Below are positions 37,060 to 51,610 of a stretch of 64,000 nt of DNA, piece after piece. Source of the stretch: Meloidogyne chitwoodi (Eukaryota; Nematoda; Chromadorea; Rhabditida; Meloidogynidae); NCBI GenBank assembly GCA_015183035.1, contig JACZZP010000020.1, positions 186,001-250,000 of the forward strand, in the 5' to 3' direction. The position numbers and the translations under genes were made by a program. The notes under the pieces were generated by a model. That model saw only the letters and a list, made by a program, of their open reading frames with translations, ran no database searches and was not told the DNA's origin. How positions within the stretch are numbered: position 1 is the first letter of the stretch; each line of letters begins with the position of its first letter.

Positions 37060-37700
37060 ATTTATATTCATTAAGCCTTATTAATATAATTTATATTTTA
37101 TAAAATTAATATTTGCTAATCCATAGCTTTTCGAAGTTTGTATTGTGTCTGAAGTCAATTTATTTAATATTTTCTTATCTTTATTAAATAGTTATATTTT
37201 AATTAATTTTAATATGTGTAAACCTTTCCTGACAGTCTATTTAATAGAACCGCTTATTATGAAAATATTTTTTATTTTTTTAAAAATTGGCCACAATAAA
37301 ATTCATTTTTTTAATTTAATTTTTTCTATATGTTAGATTCACCAATGAAATTTTAAACAGATTTTAATAAGTTAAAAAAATCATTTTATTAAAAATAAAT
37401 ATAATTCTTCATCTTTTTATTTATAATAAGTATTTTTAAATAATAATAATTATTATTAAAAAAGATTAATTAAATATGCTCGTTCCTAGCATTTTATTAT
37501 TTTTTCTTTTAATTTTTTAAATAAAATCTAAATAAAAATTAGAATTTTAATTTTAAATTTATGTAAATATGTTTTATATTTATTAACTAAAATTACAAAA
37601 AACTTTTTTATATAAATATAATTTAATTTTTAATTATTAATGAATTAATTATTTTTAAATATTTTAATTAAATTTATTTATTTTTATTTTCGAAATAAAA
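37060..37700 (+). repeat. dispersed repeat family A, copy 3
   Basis: Matches the second halves of copies 1 and 2, including ATTTTATAAAATTAATATTTGCTA, TTGGCCACAATAAAATTC (37279) and ATATGCTCGTTCCTAGCA (37484). It holds an unoccupied version of the MITE target (AATAGAACCGCTTATTATG near 37224). Confidence 0.85.
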
Positions 37701-40249
37701 ATATATTAATTTTAAATATAATATATATAAATATTTTTATATATTAATTTAAATAATTAATAAATTATAATTAAAGTTTTATTTAATTAATAAAATTAAA
37801 TAAAATTATTGTTTTTCATTTGGTTGTTAAGTTGGAGTTGTGAAAAATGATTAAAAAAGTTATTTTTCTTCCATCCATTTTTTCTATTTTTTCGTAAATT
37901 CCAAATTTTTTTGTAACGCATGAAAAATTTACCTATTTAATTAAATTAGTAATTAATTAGTATTAATTTTTATTATATATATTTGTATTTATTTTTTATC
38001 TTAAAATTAAAAATTAATTAAGAATATTTTAAATTTAAATAAACAAATTGAAAATTTTATTTATTAAAAAAATAAATTATTAAATTATAAATTGGTTATT
38101 TTTTTAATTTAATTTTTTTTTTAATTAATTAAATAAATTTAAATTGATCTTCATCAAATATTTAGTTGCGGATTCGAAAATAAAATTTTTTTGGTTTAAA
38201 ACAATTAATTTTTTTTTAATTATTTTTGTAATTAATTTTTAAGTTGTCATGTTCGTTTTATTTATTTTTCGATTCTGTAAGTCAAAAGTTTCACGACAAT
38301 TGCGTGAATAGATAATTTACAGATCTAACACATTTTAAAAAATTTTAAATTAATTAAATTATATAATAATTCAAAAATAAATTTATTTACATATTTTTAT
38401 TTATTTTTTTTTTACAATTTATGCAGCAAAATCCTTCGATGAAACATTTTTCACTTGATTTTATTGAAAAGATGTATGATAAATTCTTTTATTTATTATT
38501 AAAAATTTACTAAGTTTAATAATAAATTTATTATTAATTTTTACAGTATTTAACGCTCTTTTAATAATTAAAATTTAATTTTTTATTTTTTTTTTAAATT
38601 AATTCAGCCAAATAATATTAATTTATTTTATTTATAAATACCGTAATTTCATGTTTTTTTTCCGCTTGGTAGATAATTAGTTGCACATTTGAATAAAATA
38701 ACACACAATTTTATAAAAAATGTTTTAATAATATATATTATTTAATAAAAATAATTAAAATTAAAAATGTTTTAATAAATTTATATATTTATAATTTTAT
38801 ATTTAAATTATTCCTCAAATAAAGCATCAATATTTTTTAATATTTAAAAATTTTATTAACATCTACTTCTGTTAAGTAGTAAATGAAACATGCGGATTTT
38901 CAGAAAATTTTCTTTTAATAAAAAATATATTATTTAGTAATTTTTAAAATTTAAATTTAAAAAATATTTTTAAAGATTTAAGTTCTTATGGAATTCATGG
39001 TGTTAAGTAAATATATTTTGATAAAGTAACAATGTTTTCCTTGATTCATTTTTTTAAGTTTGCACTTAAATATATTTTTTATAATGAATTTAATTTTATA
39101 ATTTTATATTTATCTAAGTTTAGTTTACTAAGTCGTCCTTCAATGCCATACAATCGTAAAAAGAAGAAAACAAATTTTTAGCAAAAATTAAATATATAAA
39201 ATATATCTTTAATTACATAATATTAATTTATTAAAATAATGAAATTATTTATTTTATAATTTTTAATATCAAAATTTTTTTTTAATAAAATTGATAATTA
39301 AATAATTGTGTAGTTTATTTTAAATTTATTTTTTTAATTTAAATTTTTTGTTTAATAATTATATTCATTTAGTAAATTTTATATAAATTAATAGATTATT
39401 GTAGTTAATAAACTCATCTCATCTTCCTTACACTTGATAATTTTCTTCAACTATGTATCATAAAAATTTTGTAATAAAATTTTAAAAATAAATATTAAAT
39501 AAAAATTTGATTTAATCCTTTGAATTAATAATTTAGTAAGATATTTTTAAATTGTCAGTACAGCCATTTATTTTCTATTATTTTTTTAAATTAATATCAA
39601 ATTATTTTTTCAAATTAAATAAAGGTATTTAAATATAAATTATTTAAAAAATTTAATATTTTTTTTAAATTTCATTTTAACAAAATTTAATTATTAATAA
39701 TTGTTTAAGCGATAAAAATAAGAGTATCGTTGTTCTTCAAAAGCGTCATTAGCTTGATCACGTTTAAGTGAGAAAATATTATCTAATTTTCAAAAAAAAA
39801 CTTAAATTTATTTTCTTAAAATTTTTTTTAAATTTATTTTAAAATATTAGTACTTTAATATTTAATAAATTAATGTATAAATTAATAAATTAAAAATATT
39901 TAATATTTAAATTAATAAATAAATTAAAATAGAAATTTCCTAACAGAAGTAAATAACTTATTCTGCTTTTGAAACTAATAAGTTATGAAATTTTGAGAAA
40001 TTGAGTTTTATCACATTGCAATTGTATATTTTTTAATTAATTCAATTTCTTCAATCTCTAATAATTTATTAAATATAAATTATTTTTTAATACGATTTAG
40101 CTACTCTTTGAATATTTTTTAAATCTTTTTAATTAAAAATAAATAATATTTTTAATTTTTATTAATAGTTTTATTAAAATAAATTTTTTTTTAATTTAAA
40201 TATTTTTTAAAATTTATTTTTACATAATTTAATTTTCTATAATTTTATT
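37701..40249. other. gene-free AT-rich sequence
   Basis: No gene is supported. Near 39130-39180 the plus strand reads SRPSMPYNRKKKKTNF and a stop, a basic C-terminus-like peptide too short to assign. About 39980-40110 weakly resembles family D (TTTTGAGAA..., ATCA.ATTGCA...TATATTTTTTAATTAATTC), but I could not extend it. Confidence 0.45.
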
Positions 40250-42400
40250 TAGACGCTAGGAAAGTTTTAGATTGATACATTAGAGCTTACACTCTCGTGT
40301 TGTTTCGCTTAAATTTTTTGAATTCCTGTGTAAAAAATTAATTTTAATTTGCTAAATTTTACTTTATAATTTTCTTTTGATAAATTTGAATAATTTATTT
40401 TTATTTTAAAATTTTTCTTTAAAAAAAATTTTAATTTAATTAATTAATTTTTATGACTAAAACCTCTTCAACATCATTCCAATATAATTATTTTTTTGAA
40501 TTTTCTTTTATAAATAAATTAAATTATAAATAATTGTTTTTTCTATAATTATAATAATTTCAAATTGATTTAATTGAATAAATAAATTAATTAATTTTTT
40601 ATTTTTTAAATATAATTTATTTAATAAAATTTTCCTTAGTTACTTCGACCGTTTTGAGTTCATAGTATAAAATTGAGTAGCTTTTAAAAAGTAAACCAGT
40701 AAAAACCAAATATTTTTTTATTCATAACTTTTTTATATTTATTATAGTAAAATAGAATATTTATTTTAAAAAATAAATTTTCTAAAAATTTATAAAAATA
40801 AAGTTTATATTTAAATATTTATATAAAAAATAGTTATCTAATTTGTTAAGTTTTCCATTAGTAATGAGAATGTTGAATGTTTTTTAATTTTAAAATTTTA
40901 TTAAATTTAAATTTATAATTTGTAAACTGTCTAATCAAATTTGCATTGTGGTCATTCAATTCATTTCCCCCACTAACTTGGCCATTATTTATTTTTTTAT
41001 TTATTTAATTTTTTTTTAATTTTAATTTGACAAAATTTAATAATTTAATAATTATTTAAGCAATAGATCTGACTGTTGATTGATGTAATATCCTTTTGAT
41101 GTATTAAAGTTGGGTTGTTAAATATTTATCCTTCTTTAATTAAATTATTTAAAATGTTTTAATTTAAATTCATAATCTCTTTTTAATTTATTAATATTAA
41201 AAATTATAAGTATTTTTAATTATTATTTATTTAATTTTAAAATTTATTCAGTTTAATTAAATTTTTATTAATATTGTTGTTTTAACTACACATTCATTTG
41301 CAACAGATCGGCGCCTCCATTATTGTTTAAATGCTAATTATATTTTTATATTTAAATAATTAAATTATATACATATAAATAATTGTAAGAATATTTTTTT
41401 AATTATAATTTTTTATTTTTTTTAATGTTTATAAATTGATTTATAAAAAATATTGCCTAGAAAATTATAACAAAATTTTTATTAATAAATTAAATCTTAT
41501 AATATTCTCAGAATTTAATTTCTTTCTTTAAAATTAATTTTAATTAGGTAGTTTAATTTGCATTTAGTATTGGTACAATGGAAAGTCATTTATTGTCAGT
41601 GTATTTGTAAAATTTTTATTGTTTAAATGGCATATATTATTTATAAAAAATAATTTTTTAATAAAATTTAATTTTTAATTTGTCTTTACTCAGTATTTTG
41701 AATAAAGAGATCTATTTGTTAAAAGACGTAGAAATATATTTTAATATTTAATTAAATTAAATAAAAAATGATCTAGGCAAACTTAAGCATAAAATTATTA
41801 AATTTGTCAAGTAACTTCAGGATAAATTTTTTTATAAAATTGAATATTATTTATAAAAATGGTACCCTGTTCTTTCAGAATTTTTGAAGTTGTTGGTGTA
41901 GATTTTTGATTTTAAATATTTATTTAAGGAAATACTTTCTTCACTATTTTGTAACAATTAAAATTTTAATAAAATTAATATGTTAAGTTTAATATTTTTA
42001 TTTATTTATTATATTTTATTTTTAATTTTATTTTGTTCCGAACTTCAATTGTAAATCATTTAACTTTAGTAAATTTTTATTTAAAATAATCAGAAATTTA
42101 TTAAAACAAAATTATAATTAAATATTATTTTAATTGTTATATTTACTTTAATATTTAATTTTAAACATTAAATAAAAATAAAATTATAAATAAATAATTA
42201 AATAATAAGCTGTAATTTTTTTAAATAAAGTATCCAATAATAAACTTAAACTTTAAAAAAATAAATAATTTAAAAATAAAATTTGCTTTCCAAGCAGAAT
42301 TATTTGACAGAGAGCCCTTTTTCTTTTCTTTAAGATTTAATAAAAATAATTTTAAAGTATTTATTTAATTATATTTAAATTTATAAAATTTATTTTTTTC
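40250..42400 (+). repeat. families F and E, composite copy
   Basis: 40255-40900 matches family F at 61640-62150 (TTTTAGATTGATACATTAGA and TTGCTAAATTTTA). 40975-41340 matches family E (TTTAATTTTGACAAAATTTAA, ATTATTTAAGCAATA). 41930-42250 returns to family F. Compared with 28264 and 61640, where the two halves of F are adjacent, an E block lies between them here. No genes. Confidence 0.7.
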
Positions 42401-42559
42401 AATATTTATATTATTCTATTTTTTTTAAAGTAAATAAATTGAAGTTAAAGAGTCAAAACCTGAAATCAGATTATTTACCTTCAACCAAGTTTTAAGCTTT
42501 TCTTGATTAAGAGAAGCCTAATTAATACATTCTGGCTTTATTGTGGTGCGATGTTTCCT

Positions 42560-43195
42560 CGATTAAGACACTTTTTCTTGAAAAACTTATTTAATTTCTT
42601 TATAAATTAAATATTTAAAAAATTTAAATATTCACATTAATTATAATAAAATTAATAAATAATAAAAATAATTTTAAAATATTGATATAACAATTATAAA
42701 ATAAAGATATAATAATTAAATAGTAAATATAATTTGAGTTTAAAAAATATTAATAACATTAAAATTTAATTTTATTTAATATTTTATAAAATTAATTTAA
42801 AATAAAACATTGACCATTCATCCTAAATTTTTAATAAATTTTTTATGTTTAAATGATTTGTACACAGCTAGCTGCATCAAAGAAATTTTGTATATTTAAT
42901 TTGATTTTTTTTATTTTTATTTAAATTTTAATTTGAAAATATTTAATTATTAATAATTATTTAAGCAATACTTGGTGATTTTGAAGGTAGCCAGTGTGAT
43001 GTTTTTTGTTGAATTAAATTACTTTAAAATTTTATTTAAATTCATATAATCTTTTTATTTTAATAATATTAAAAATTATATTTATTTTTAATTATTATTT
43101 ATTTAATTTTAAAATTTATTCAGTTTAATTAAATTTTTATTAATAAATTGTAGATAACTTTAATACATTCATTTATATAGAATAGATAATAATAA
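42560..43195 (+). repeat. dispersed repeat family E, copy 2
   Basis: AATTATTTAAGCAATA (42955), a variable GC-richer core with GTGTGATGT, then AAAATTTATTCAGTTTAATT (43109) match 40975-41290, 56640-56930 and 63105-63400 in the same orientation. The variable core between conserved AT-rich flanks is a feature of all four copies. Confidence 0.75.
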
Positions 43196-43249
43196 AAAAT
43201 AAAAATGCTAATAAGCAAGTAAATAAAAGAGATAATCAGTAAAATTTTA

Positions 43250-44480
43250 AATAATTAAAACTTTAATATAAGTATTTAATTCATAAATTAATTTAAATAA
43301 ATTAATAATTTATTTTTTTTACAAATTTTTTTAACTTTAAATTATTTATAATTATTAAAATAATTAAAACTTTTTATATTTCATTAATTGGATGGATTTA
43401 ATTTTTTTTAATATATATATGAATAAATTTAAAATAAGTAATAATTTATAGATATCATCATTTAGAGCCAAAATGGGATTAAAACATTTGTGTTTAAGTC
43501 CTTGACTTTATCCAGCACACTTTTGAAGTACATATTTTTTTATTAATTTACCTATTTTATTTTTTAATAATATAGAAAAATAATTTTTAATTATTTTAGA
43601 TGCCCAAAATATTAATTTCGTTAGTTGCTTTAACAACTTTAAATATTTGTTAAATCTTAAATAGTAACTTTTTTAAATTTATAAAATTTATTAATTTTAT
43701 TTAAAATATTTAAATTTTTAATAAATTTATTTTCTATCTTATTTATGATTTTATAATTAAATTAATTTATTTGTAAAAATTTTAATAAGTTTTTTTAATT
43801 ATTGTCCTTAAGAATCTCTTTACAAATAATGCTAAGTGAAGTTATTTTTCATTTTTATAATTTTAAAAATTATTATATATTTATTTTCAGGCTCTTATGA
43901 AGTTAAAAACTTAATGTAGAAGTCGTATTTTTTCAGCGATAAAAATTAATATTTTTTTTTAATTTATAATATTGAAAATTTAATATTTGTTTTTCAGGTT
44001 ATTAATATCTGCCAATAACAATTAGTCCATAACTTAATTTCTTTAAATATTCAAATTAATTTAAAATTATTAATAAAATTAATTTTATAAGATTGTTTTA
44101 TTTTTTTAATTTATTGATATTTTCTTCACCAGAATAGCATTTTAGAACCTTGATAATTTTAATTTAAAAAAATAATTTAAATTTTTATTTAAATAATTAA
44201 TTTTTTAAATATTAAATAAGAATTTTATATTAAGTATTTTACTTGTTACACAGTGGTCGAAACTTGAGATTTAAATTTGATATAAATATTTAAAAAATTT
44301 TAAACTTATATATTTTGTTCTTTAATAAGTTAAAGTCGTCTTTACATACTTTATCTTATTAAAAATTTAATTTTTACTTTAAAAATATTTTTATTAATTA
44401 TTTTAAACTTTCAATATTTTATTTATTATATATTTAACCTTTTTATTAATTTAAATTTTTTAAATAAATATTAATATGCG
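43250..44480 (+). repeat. dispersed repeat family G, copy 1
   Basis: Matches 46330-47900 in the same orientation: TTTGTGTTTAAGTCCTT (43488; 46549), GCATTTTAGAACCTTGATAA (44137; 46788), and an almost identical stretch from AACTTTAAAAATATTTTTAT to TTTTTTAAATAAATATTAA (about 44375-44475 against 47790-47892). No coding content. Confidence 0.85.
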
Positions 44481-46329
44481 CATTATTCAGGTCCTTGTTG
44501 GTAGTATAAAAAATATTAAATAAATAATTTATTTATTAATTTATTTTAATAAAATAATCGTTAAAATATTATAAAAAAATTTAAATAAAATTAATTAAAT
44601 TTGTTAAAATTTAATTAATTATATTAAAAAATTCATTAATTAATTTCAAATTTAATTAAATAATTTAAAGCTTTTTTCAAAAGATTATTTTATTTGTAAT
44701 ATTTATATTATTTTAGTAAAATTAAAATTAGAGTTATTAATAATATATTTAATTGTATATTGTTGGTACAGTTGGAAATTTAATGCTTAAGATTGCGCCT
44801 TTCAGCTAAATTTGTAAATTATTTGTAGCGGATAAATTTAAATAAATCTTCAATGCGTTGCATTTTTAACATTTAAAAATAATTTTTTTTAATTTATTTG
44901 TTATTAATTCAATTTTTTTATAAGCCAGGTCAGATATAAAAGTTCTGATTCGTATATAATAATCTCACCTCCATTAACTCCTTTTTCTAAATTTTGTGTA
45001 GAATTTTTTTTAATTTCTAATTTTAATTTTAATAACTTAAATTTAATTCTTCACGATATAATTGCTTTTCGGTACGAGTTGAATTAAATTAATTTTTTAT
45101 AGTTTCTGTAAAAAATAATAATTTAATTAATTAATTTATTAAGAGTAAGACCTCTTCAACATAGATATTTATTTTAATTTTCAAATAATTTTTTTTATAT
45201 TTCTTTTTCAGTTTAATATTCAGATTGATGGTCAGCTGTGTTATCGTTAATTCTTTAAACATTTTTTATTAATAATTAAATTTTATTTAAATTATTATAT
45301 TAATTCAATTTTTTCATTTCAAGTCCAATTTATTTATATTTAAATTTATTTATATTTAAATTTATTTAATTTTTAAATATATTTAATTATTTTTTTTTAA
45401 AATTTATGTAGTACTTAATGGTTTTTCCTTAATAATAAAAATATTTCTAATTTTAAATTAAATTATATAATTTAACTAGATAATATTAAATTTTATTTTT
45501 AACTTTATGCAGCCATTATAATTAACCATATCTTCTTTAATCTAAAAAAAAATATTTTAAATTTTATGTTATCTCTCATCAAGACGGTTTAGTTTGACAT
45601 AAAGTATGCACAAATATATTTGTTAAATTTAATTATATTTATTATTGTAATTAAACCCTTCGAGTCTTTAACTACAATTTTAGAAAATATGAATTACTAT
45701 ATTTAAATAACATTAAATAAATTCCTTTGTTTTTATTTTTATAAATTAATTTTAACTTATCATAATTTAGTTGTTTTTAAAAATTTTAATAATTTTATTA
45801 TTTTATTAAAAATAATAAAATAAAATATTAGTGATTATTGTTAATTTATTAATTAATTTTAAATTAAATAATAATATTTTCATAAATTAAAATCTACATA
45901 TATTTAAATAATTTTTTTTAAATTTATTAAAATTACTGTCGCAAAAGCAAACATGATTGAATTACTTGTTAATAAACTTTTGATCGCCAACTTGTTCAAG
46001 TTCCCAAAATAAACTAAATATCAATTATTATTTTATTTTTGTTTTTTAATACGTTTTTTCTTATTGGAAAATTTGTTGAACATCTGAAGTAAATTCTAAA
46101 TAAATTTTATAAAAAATATTTTATTTTTTAATAAATAATAAAATTAAAAATTTTATTTTATCAGTTTAAATAAATATTAATAAATTTAAAGTTGTATTGA
46201 AATTATGCCTCAGATAATGGAACAATTTATTATTAATAGTTTTAAATTTTATTACATCTATTATATTATTTTAAGTGTGAAGAAAACGTGCGATCATAAA
46301 ATAAAACCATAAATAAATTATGTAATATT
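44481..46329. other. AT-rich spacer with weak family F traces
   Basis: About 45045-45170 shares the AAGACCTCTTCAACAT-type end seen in family F copies. Otherwise no gene or clear repeat limit is supported. Confidence 0.45.
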
Positions 46330-47900
46330 TCAAGTTTTAAATAAATTAAAACTTTATATAAATATTTAATTCATAAATTAATTTAAATTAAAAAATTAAT
46401 AATTTAATTTTTTTACAAATATTTTAAATTTGTAAATTAAAATATAAAAATAATTTAAACTTTTTATATTTCATTTAATTTTTTTTTAATATAGTAAATA
46501 AATTTATAATAGAGCTATCAGCATTTAGGGCTAAAATGCGATTACAATGATTTGTGTTTAAGTCCTTAAATTTTTCCCGAACACAGTTGAAGTATTTTTT
46601 AAAAAATTTATAATATTAAAAATTTACTTTTTAAAATTGTTTTTAAGGTTCTATGAAAATACTTGGCATTAATATATCTATAGTTTTATTTAAAGAAATA
46701 TTCAAATTAATTTAAAATTAAATTAATTAAATTAATTTTTAAAATTGTTTTTTAAAAATTTATTGCAACTTTTCTTCACAAAAATAGCATTTTAGAACCT
46801 TGATAATTTTAATTTAAAAAAATAATTTTAATATTTAATTTATTATAAAATTAATTTCAATTTTTTAATTAAATATTTTCTTAATTACTTCGCTGAAAAA
46901 CCAGACCATTAAGAAAGATTTTGCAGAATAGGTATTTATTTAAATTTATATATAATCTATTTTTGTTAATAATTAAAATCGGTAAATTATTATAAAATTA
47001 ATTTAATGATAATTTATTTATTTTTTAAAAATTATATTTAACTTCGATTGTCATAGAAATTTATTTAAATATTTTAAAATAAATATAAATTACTATATTC
47101 TTCTTCATGACACTAACAAAAAAATATCTAATGATTCGTGATTGTTGATTTAGATGAATCATTTTATTAAGTAATTTATTTATTTATTTATTTATTTATT
47201 CAATTTATATTAATAATTATTTAATTTATTTATTTTAATATTATATATTTAATTTTAAATTTTAATGTTCTACAACAATTTTTGAAGAATAACTCAAAAA
47301 AAAATAAGCATATTTTATTAAAAAGGCTTGTACAACAGATTCTTGTAGACAGGAATGCTACACTCTTCTTCATATTTAAAGTCGACATTTGACGAACTCC
47401 AAAGGGAGTTGTATGCGACGTTAATTTAAAATTAGCTGAATCTGTTTATTTAAATTTCTATAAATATTTATAAAAAAATTTTTAAATATTTTATCACTAA
47501 AAATTATTTAAACGTGTAAACATAAATTCGTTAAATTTAATTAATAATCGCGCAGATATATTTTTAATTATAAATTAAATTAATAAATTAATTTATAAAC
47601 ATTTTTTATAAATAAATAATAGTCTAAATTATTTAAATTAAATATTAACGTATATTTTTTTTTTTAATTATTTTTACTCTTTGTAAATTTTATTTATTTT
47701 GATTTATTTTAAATAATTAATAAATGTTAATTTTTATGGTCGTAAAGAAACGCTGCAAAATTAATCCTAAATACTTTCAAATTTTAATTTTAACTTTAAA
47801 AATATTTTTATCAATTATTTTAAACTTTCAATATTTTATTTATTATATATTTAACCTTTTTATTAATTTAAATTTTTTAAATAAATATTAAAATTCGTAA
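46330..47900 (+). repeat. dispersed repeat family G, copy 2 (interrupted)
   Basis: Second copy of the block at 43250-44480. Between its two matching parts (46330-46860 and about 47780-47892) lies roughly 900 bp not found in copy 1. That segment includes an (ATTT)n microsatellite at about 47177-47202 and the coding-like island at 47290-47440. Confidence 0.8.
47290..47440 (-). other. coding-like island, unassigned
   Basis: On the minus strand two frames are open across a GC-richer 110 bp. One reads NVAYNSLWSSSNVDFKYEEE and ends ...YKNLLYKPF with a stop at about 47325. The other reads SANFKLTSHTTPFGVRQMST, running on into AT-type codons. An AACAG acceptor precedes the second. One of these is probably a real terminal exon or exon relic. 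I do not recognise the family. Confidence 0.35.
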
Positions 47901-50900
47901 TATTCAGCTTCTCGTTTATTTCCTTCAGATTATCTTCATAATAATATTTAAATTATTTTATTAAATAAATAAAATTTAATCCTCTAATAGAATTCCCAAC
48001 AGATTAATAATAAATTATAACTATCTAAATTTTAAAATTTTAGTACAAATATAAATTAATTTTAAAAATATTTAAAAATTATAAAATTAAATAAATTATA
48101 TTTGAAATTAAATTATAATATTTTATATTTTTTTATACTGAAGTATGCATATCTCATTATACAATATCTTGTTAAAATCACTCATAAATATTTTTTTTAA
48201 CTAGTAGTAAATATTTTTTAATGTTATTGTTCATCCACTGTTATGCAGCTTGTAAGTTTCTAAATTTAAAGGAATTTAATTTATTAATATAATTAATTTC
48301 AAAAATCTTTAAAATTTGAACCCTTAAAGTTGTTGTTTTGAATTTAATTTAGGTTAATTTAATAATTTTTTGTTTATAATTCTAAAAATTTTAAAAATTA
48401 TCTTTTTAATTAATTAAATTAATTATAATTAAAAAAACTACCATCGGCATATGATAATTTAATTAAATTAATAATAATGTTGCTAAATATGATTTCTACA
48501 AATCAGATTAAATTGATTTAAATGGTATTTAATTAATTTTTAAAATATTTTGAAATTTAAAAAATTATATTATTATTATTATAATTAATTAATTTAATAA
48601 TTAAAATTAATTGTATTATAGTCGCAGAATGTAAAACATTGAAAGTATTAAAATAAGTGTATAAAAATGATTTAACTTGTAATGAAGCAATCGGAAGGCA
48701 TTATTATTTTAATTTTTTTAGATTTATGATTTTTTTTTTAATTTAATTTATTTTTTTTTAAATTAAATGATGTGTATAATAATTTTATTAATGTAATTGA
48801 CATAAAGAATTAAATCAAATAACAGGTATCTATCTAGTAGCTCTATTGAACATTCTTCTTTATTTTTTCCTTATTTTATATAAAGAAAAAATATTTTTTA
48901 ATTTTAAAAAATAATTAAAATTATTTTAATATTGATAATGTATAATATATTAAAATTAAATTAAAAATAAATTGTTATTGAAAATTTTAAAGGTTAAAAA
49001 ATTTTTTAAGGAACATAATTTAATTTTGATAAATAATTTAAGAAAATAAAAATTATTTCTTATTATAATAGAAAAATAATTTAATAATAATAAACTTTTT
49101 AGCGTAAATATGTTTAAATTTCTATAAATCTTCATTGCTTTGTCCTTTGTCTCAAAAATTTCTTTTATAAATTTTTTTATTTTTTTAAACTTAATTAATT
49201 TTAATAAAAATTTTTTTAAAGTATTTTATTAATTTTAAGAGGAAAATTCTTTTTAATAAATTAATTGATACGCTGAGTAAACTCGCTATAAAATAAGTTT
49301 AAGTTATATTTAAAAATATTAAAACATTATTATCTTTATAAAAATTATAATATTTTTATTTTTTTAAAGAAATGTTTTTCTTATTTTTTTTAATTAATTT
49401 TTAATAGTCAGATTATATTTTATAGCACATCATCAGTTAGAAAAATGCCGAAACATATTGCGATGATATTGCCAATTATTAAATTATTTTTTTTAAGTTT
49501 ATTAAGATTTATTCTTATTTATTTAATTTAAATTTTATGTAATAAATCAAAAAAATTAATTTATAAATTTTTTTATAAATTAATAAAAATACACATTTTT
49601 TTTAATTTTTATTCTGATTTTTATATAAAAGCGTCCTTATTTTCAAAAAAGTTTAATGCATCAGAAAGTGTAAATAAAGGCCTTTGTAAAATTTAATTAA
49701 AACGTTTTGAATTTAATTTTTTTAAATTTGATTATTTTTTTTACAATTTATATAATAAATAATTATTTAAAAACTTTTTTAAAAATTAATTATATTAAAA
49801 ATAAAATTAATTTTTATAAAATATATTAAATTATAAATATAAAATAAATGAAATAGGTATACTTAATTCGATTAGCGTTAATATTTCTATTAAATGCTAT
49901 TTTTTTTATTTATTTAAAATATTATAAAAGGCATAACTAACCAGTATTTTTCAGCGTGCGTTATACCATGAAAAATTTTTACATTGATATTTTAATTTTT
50001 TTAATTTATTTTAAAATAAATAGTAATCATTTTTGTTGAAAATTAATTTTAATTTAATTTAAAAATATATAATTATTTTTTTAAAATTATTGTAAAAATC
50101 AAAGTGGGGTATATCCAACAATTTGATTAAAAATAATGATAACATTTATTTATAAAAAATTGTATAAATAAATTATATTTTAATTCTTTCCTTTCAAATT
50201 ATATAACTTAATTTTTATTTTATAAAATTAAATTCCTTAAAATATTTTTAAAAATCTTTTAATTATATATTAAAAATTTATTGTTAAAATATTAATATTT
50301 ATAAAAATTTATTTAATATTTCAAAATAAACATATAAGCTAAAGCTTGTAGGTCAGCATAAAATTTTGTAATCTTCTACTTATACATGTTTTATGTAGGT
50401 AGATAAGTAAAAAGTTTATTTTTAATATTTAGAATTATAATTAAATTATTTATTTTATTAAAAAGAAAAAATTAAAATTATAAATTTTAATTCTTTATTT
50501 AAATTTTATTTTTTATTAATTCCTTTTTAATAATTAAATATTAAAAATTTATTTATATTTTATACATAAAATTATTTAAATTAACCATTTTATCAATAAA
50601 ATTAATATAAAAAATTATTAAATTTAAAAACAAGTATTTTATCATTTAATAATTATTATTAAAAAAAATATAATTTATAAAATTAAATTTTTTTTAATTA
50701 AATTAAATTTTAACTAAGTTATTGAGATATCATTAAGGCCATTTCAGTAGCTATCGAATTTATCACTTTTTGTCGAATGAACTAAAGTATGTATTTTATA
50801 AATTCGAATTGTATAATTAATAAGTTTATTATTTTTTATTTAAATTTTATTTAATAAATTTAAATTTTAATTCTAAAATTAGTCAATGCCCCGTTTTTAT

Positions 50901-51194
50901 ATAAACTGCTCTATTACAAAATCTTTTCGCAGCTTTCAAAAAATTATTTCATAAATTTTATTTTTTATTACTCTTTTTTAATAATTAAATTTGTAAATTT
51001 ATAATTATTTTGAAAATTAATAAAATTAATTTTAACCAATTTTCAATAAACTATTTATATTTAAAAATTATTAAATTTAAAAAATAAATATTATAGCATT
51101 ATTTTTTCGTTTTTATTTTATCTATGTGTATAAATATAATTAAATTTTAAGTTGAAAATAATAAAATAATAAAGTATATATTTTTTAATTTAAT
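47901..51194. other. gene-free AT-rich sequence
   Basis: Scanned on both strands; no ORF, exon, RNA gene or bounded repeat could be supported. Short GC-richer words (for example near 49270, 49930-49970 and 50340-50400) are isolated. Confidence 0.5.
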
Positions 51195-51610
51195 TTCAGC
51201 CCCGTTAGCCTCGCATTGTTCTCTGCCAGTTGAACATTTTTAAAACGAATATTGCCACATTTAAATATTAATTTGACATTTTAAAATAATTAATTAATTT
51301 ATAATTTTTATTTTATAAAATTGCTAAGTAGAGAGTGTCCTTTATTTTTTATATTTATTTTAATTAGAATAAAAGGTGCTACTGAACCACGTTTTTTCAC
51401 CTGCTTGGACTAAGTCTTTGGCACAAACTTTTCTTATAAAATAATTTTAATATTTTTATTTAAAAATAAGTGTAATAAAATAATCAAATAATTTTAAAAA
51501 ATAATATTTAAAAAATTATCAAAGAACATTTAATTTATTTATAAATATAATATAACATTTTTAATATTTTTAAACCTTTCTAGTTAATTAAGGTTGGTAA
51601 GATATATTTA
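51195..51610 (+). repeat. dispersed repeat family H, copy 2
   Basis: Second copy of the block at 29575-30060, same orientation, with many substitutions. Confidence 0.7.

Noticed and set aside
37145..37336. 63-codon plus-strand ORF in family A copy 3
   Set aside because: The frame is not kept in the other two copies of the repeat.
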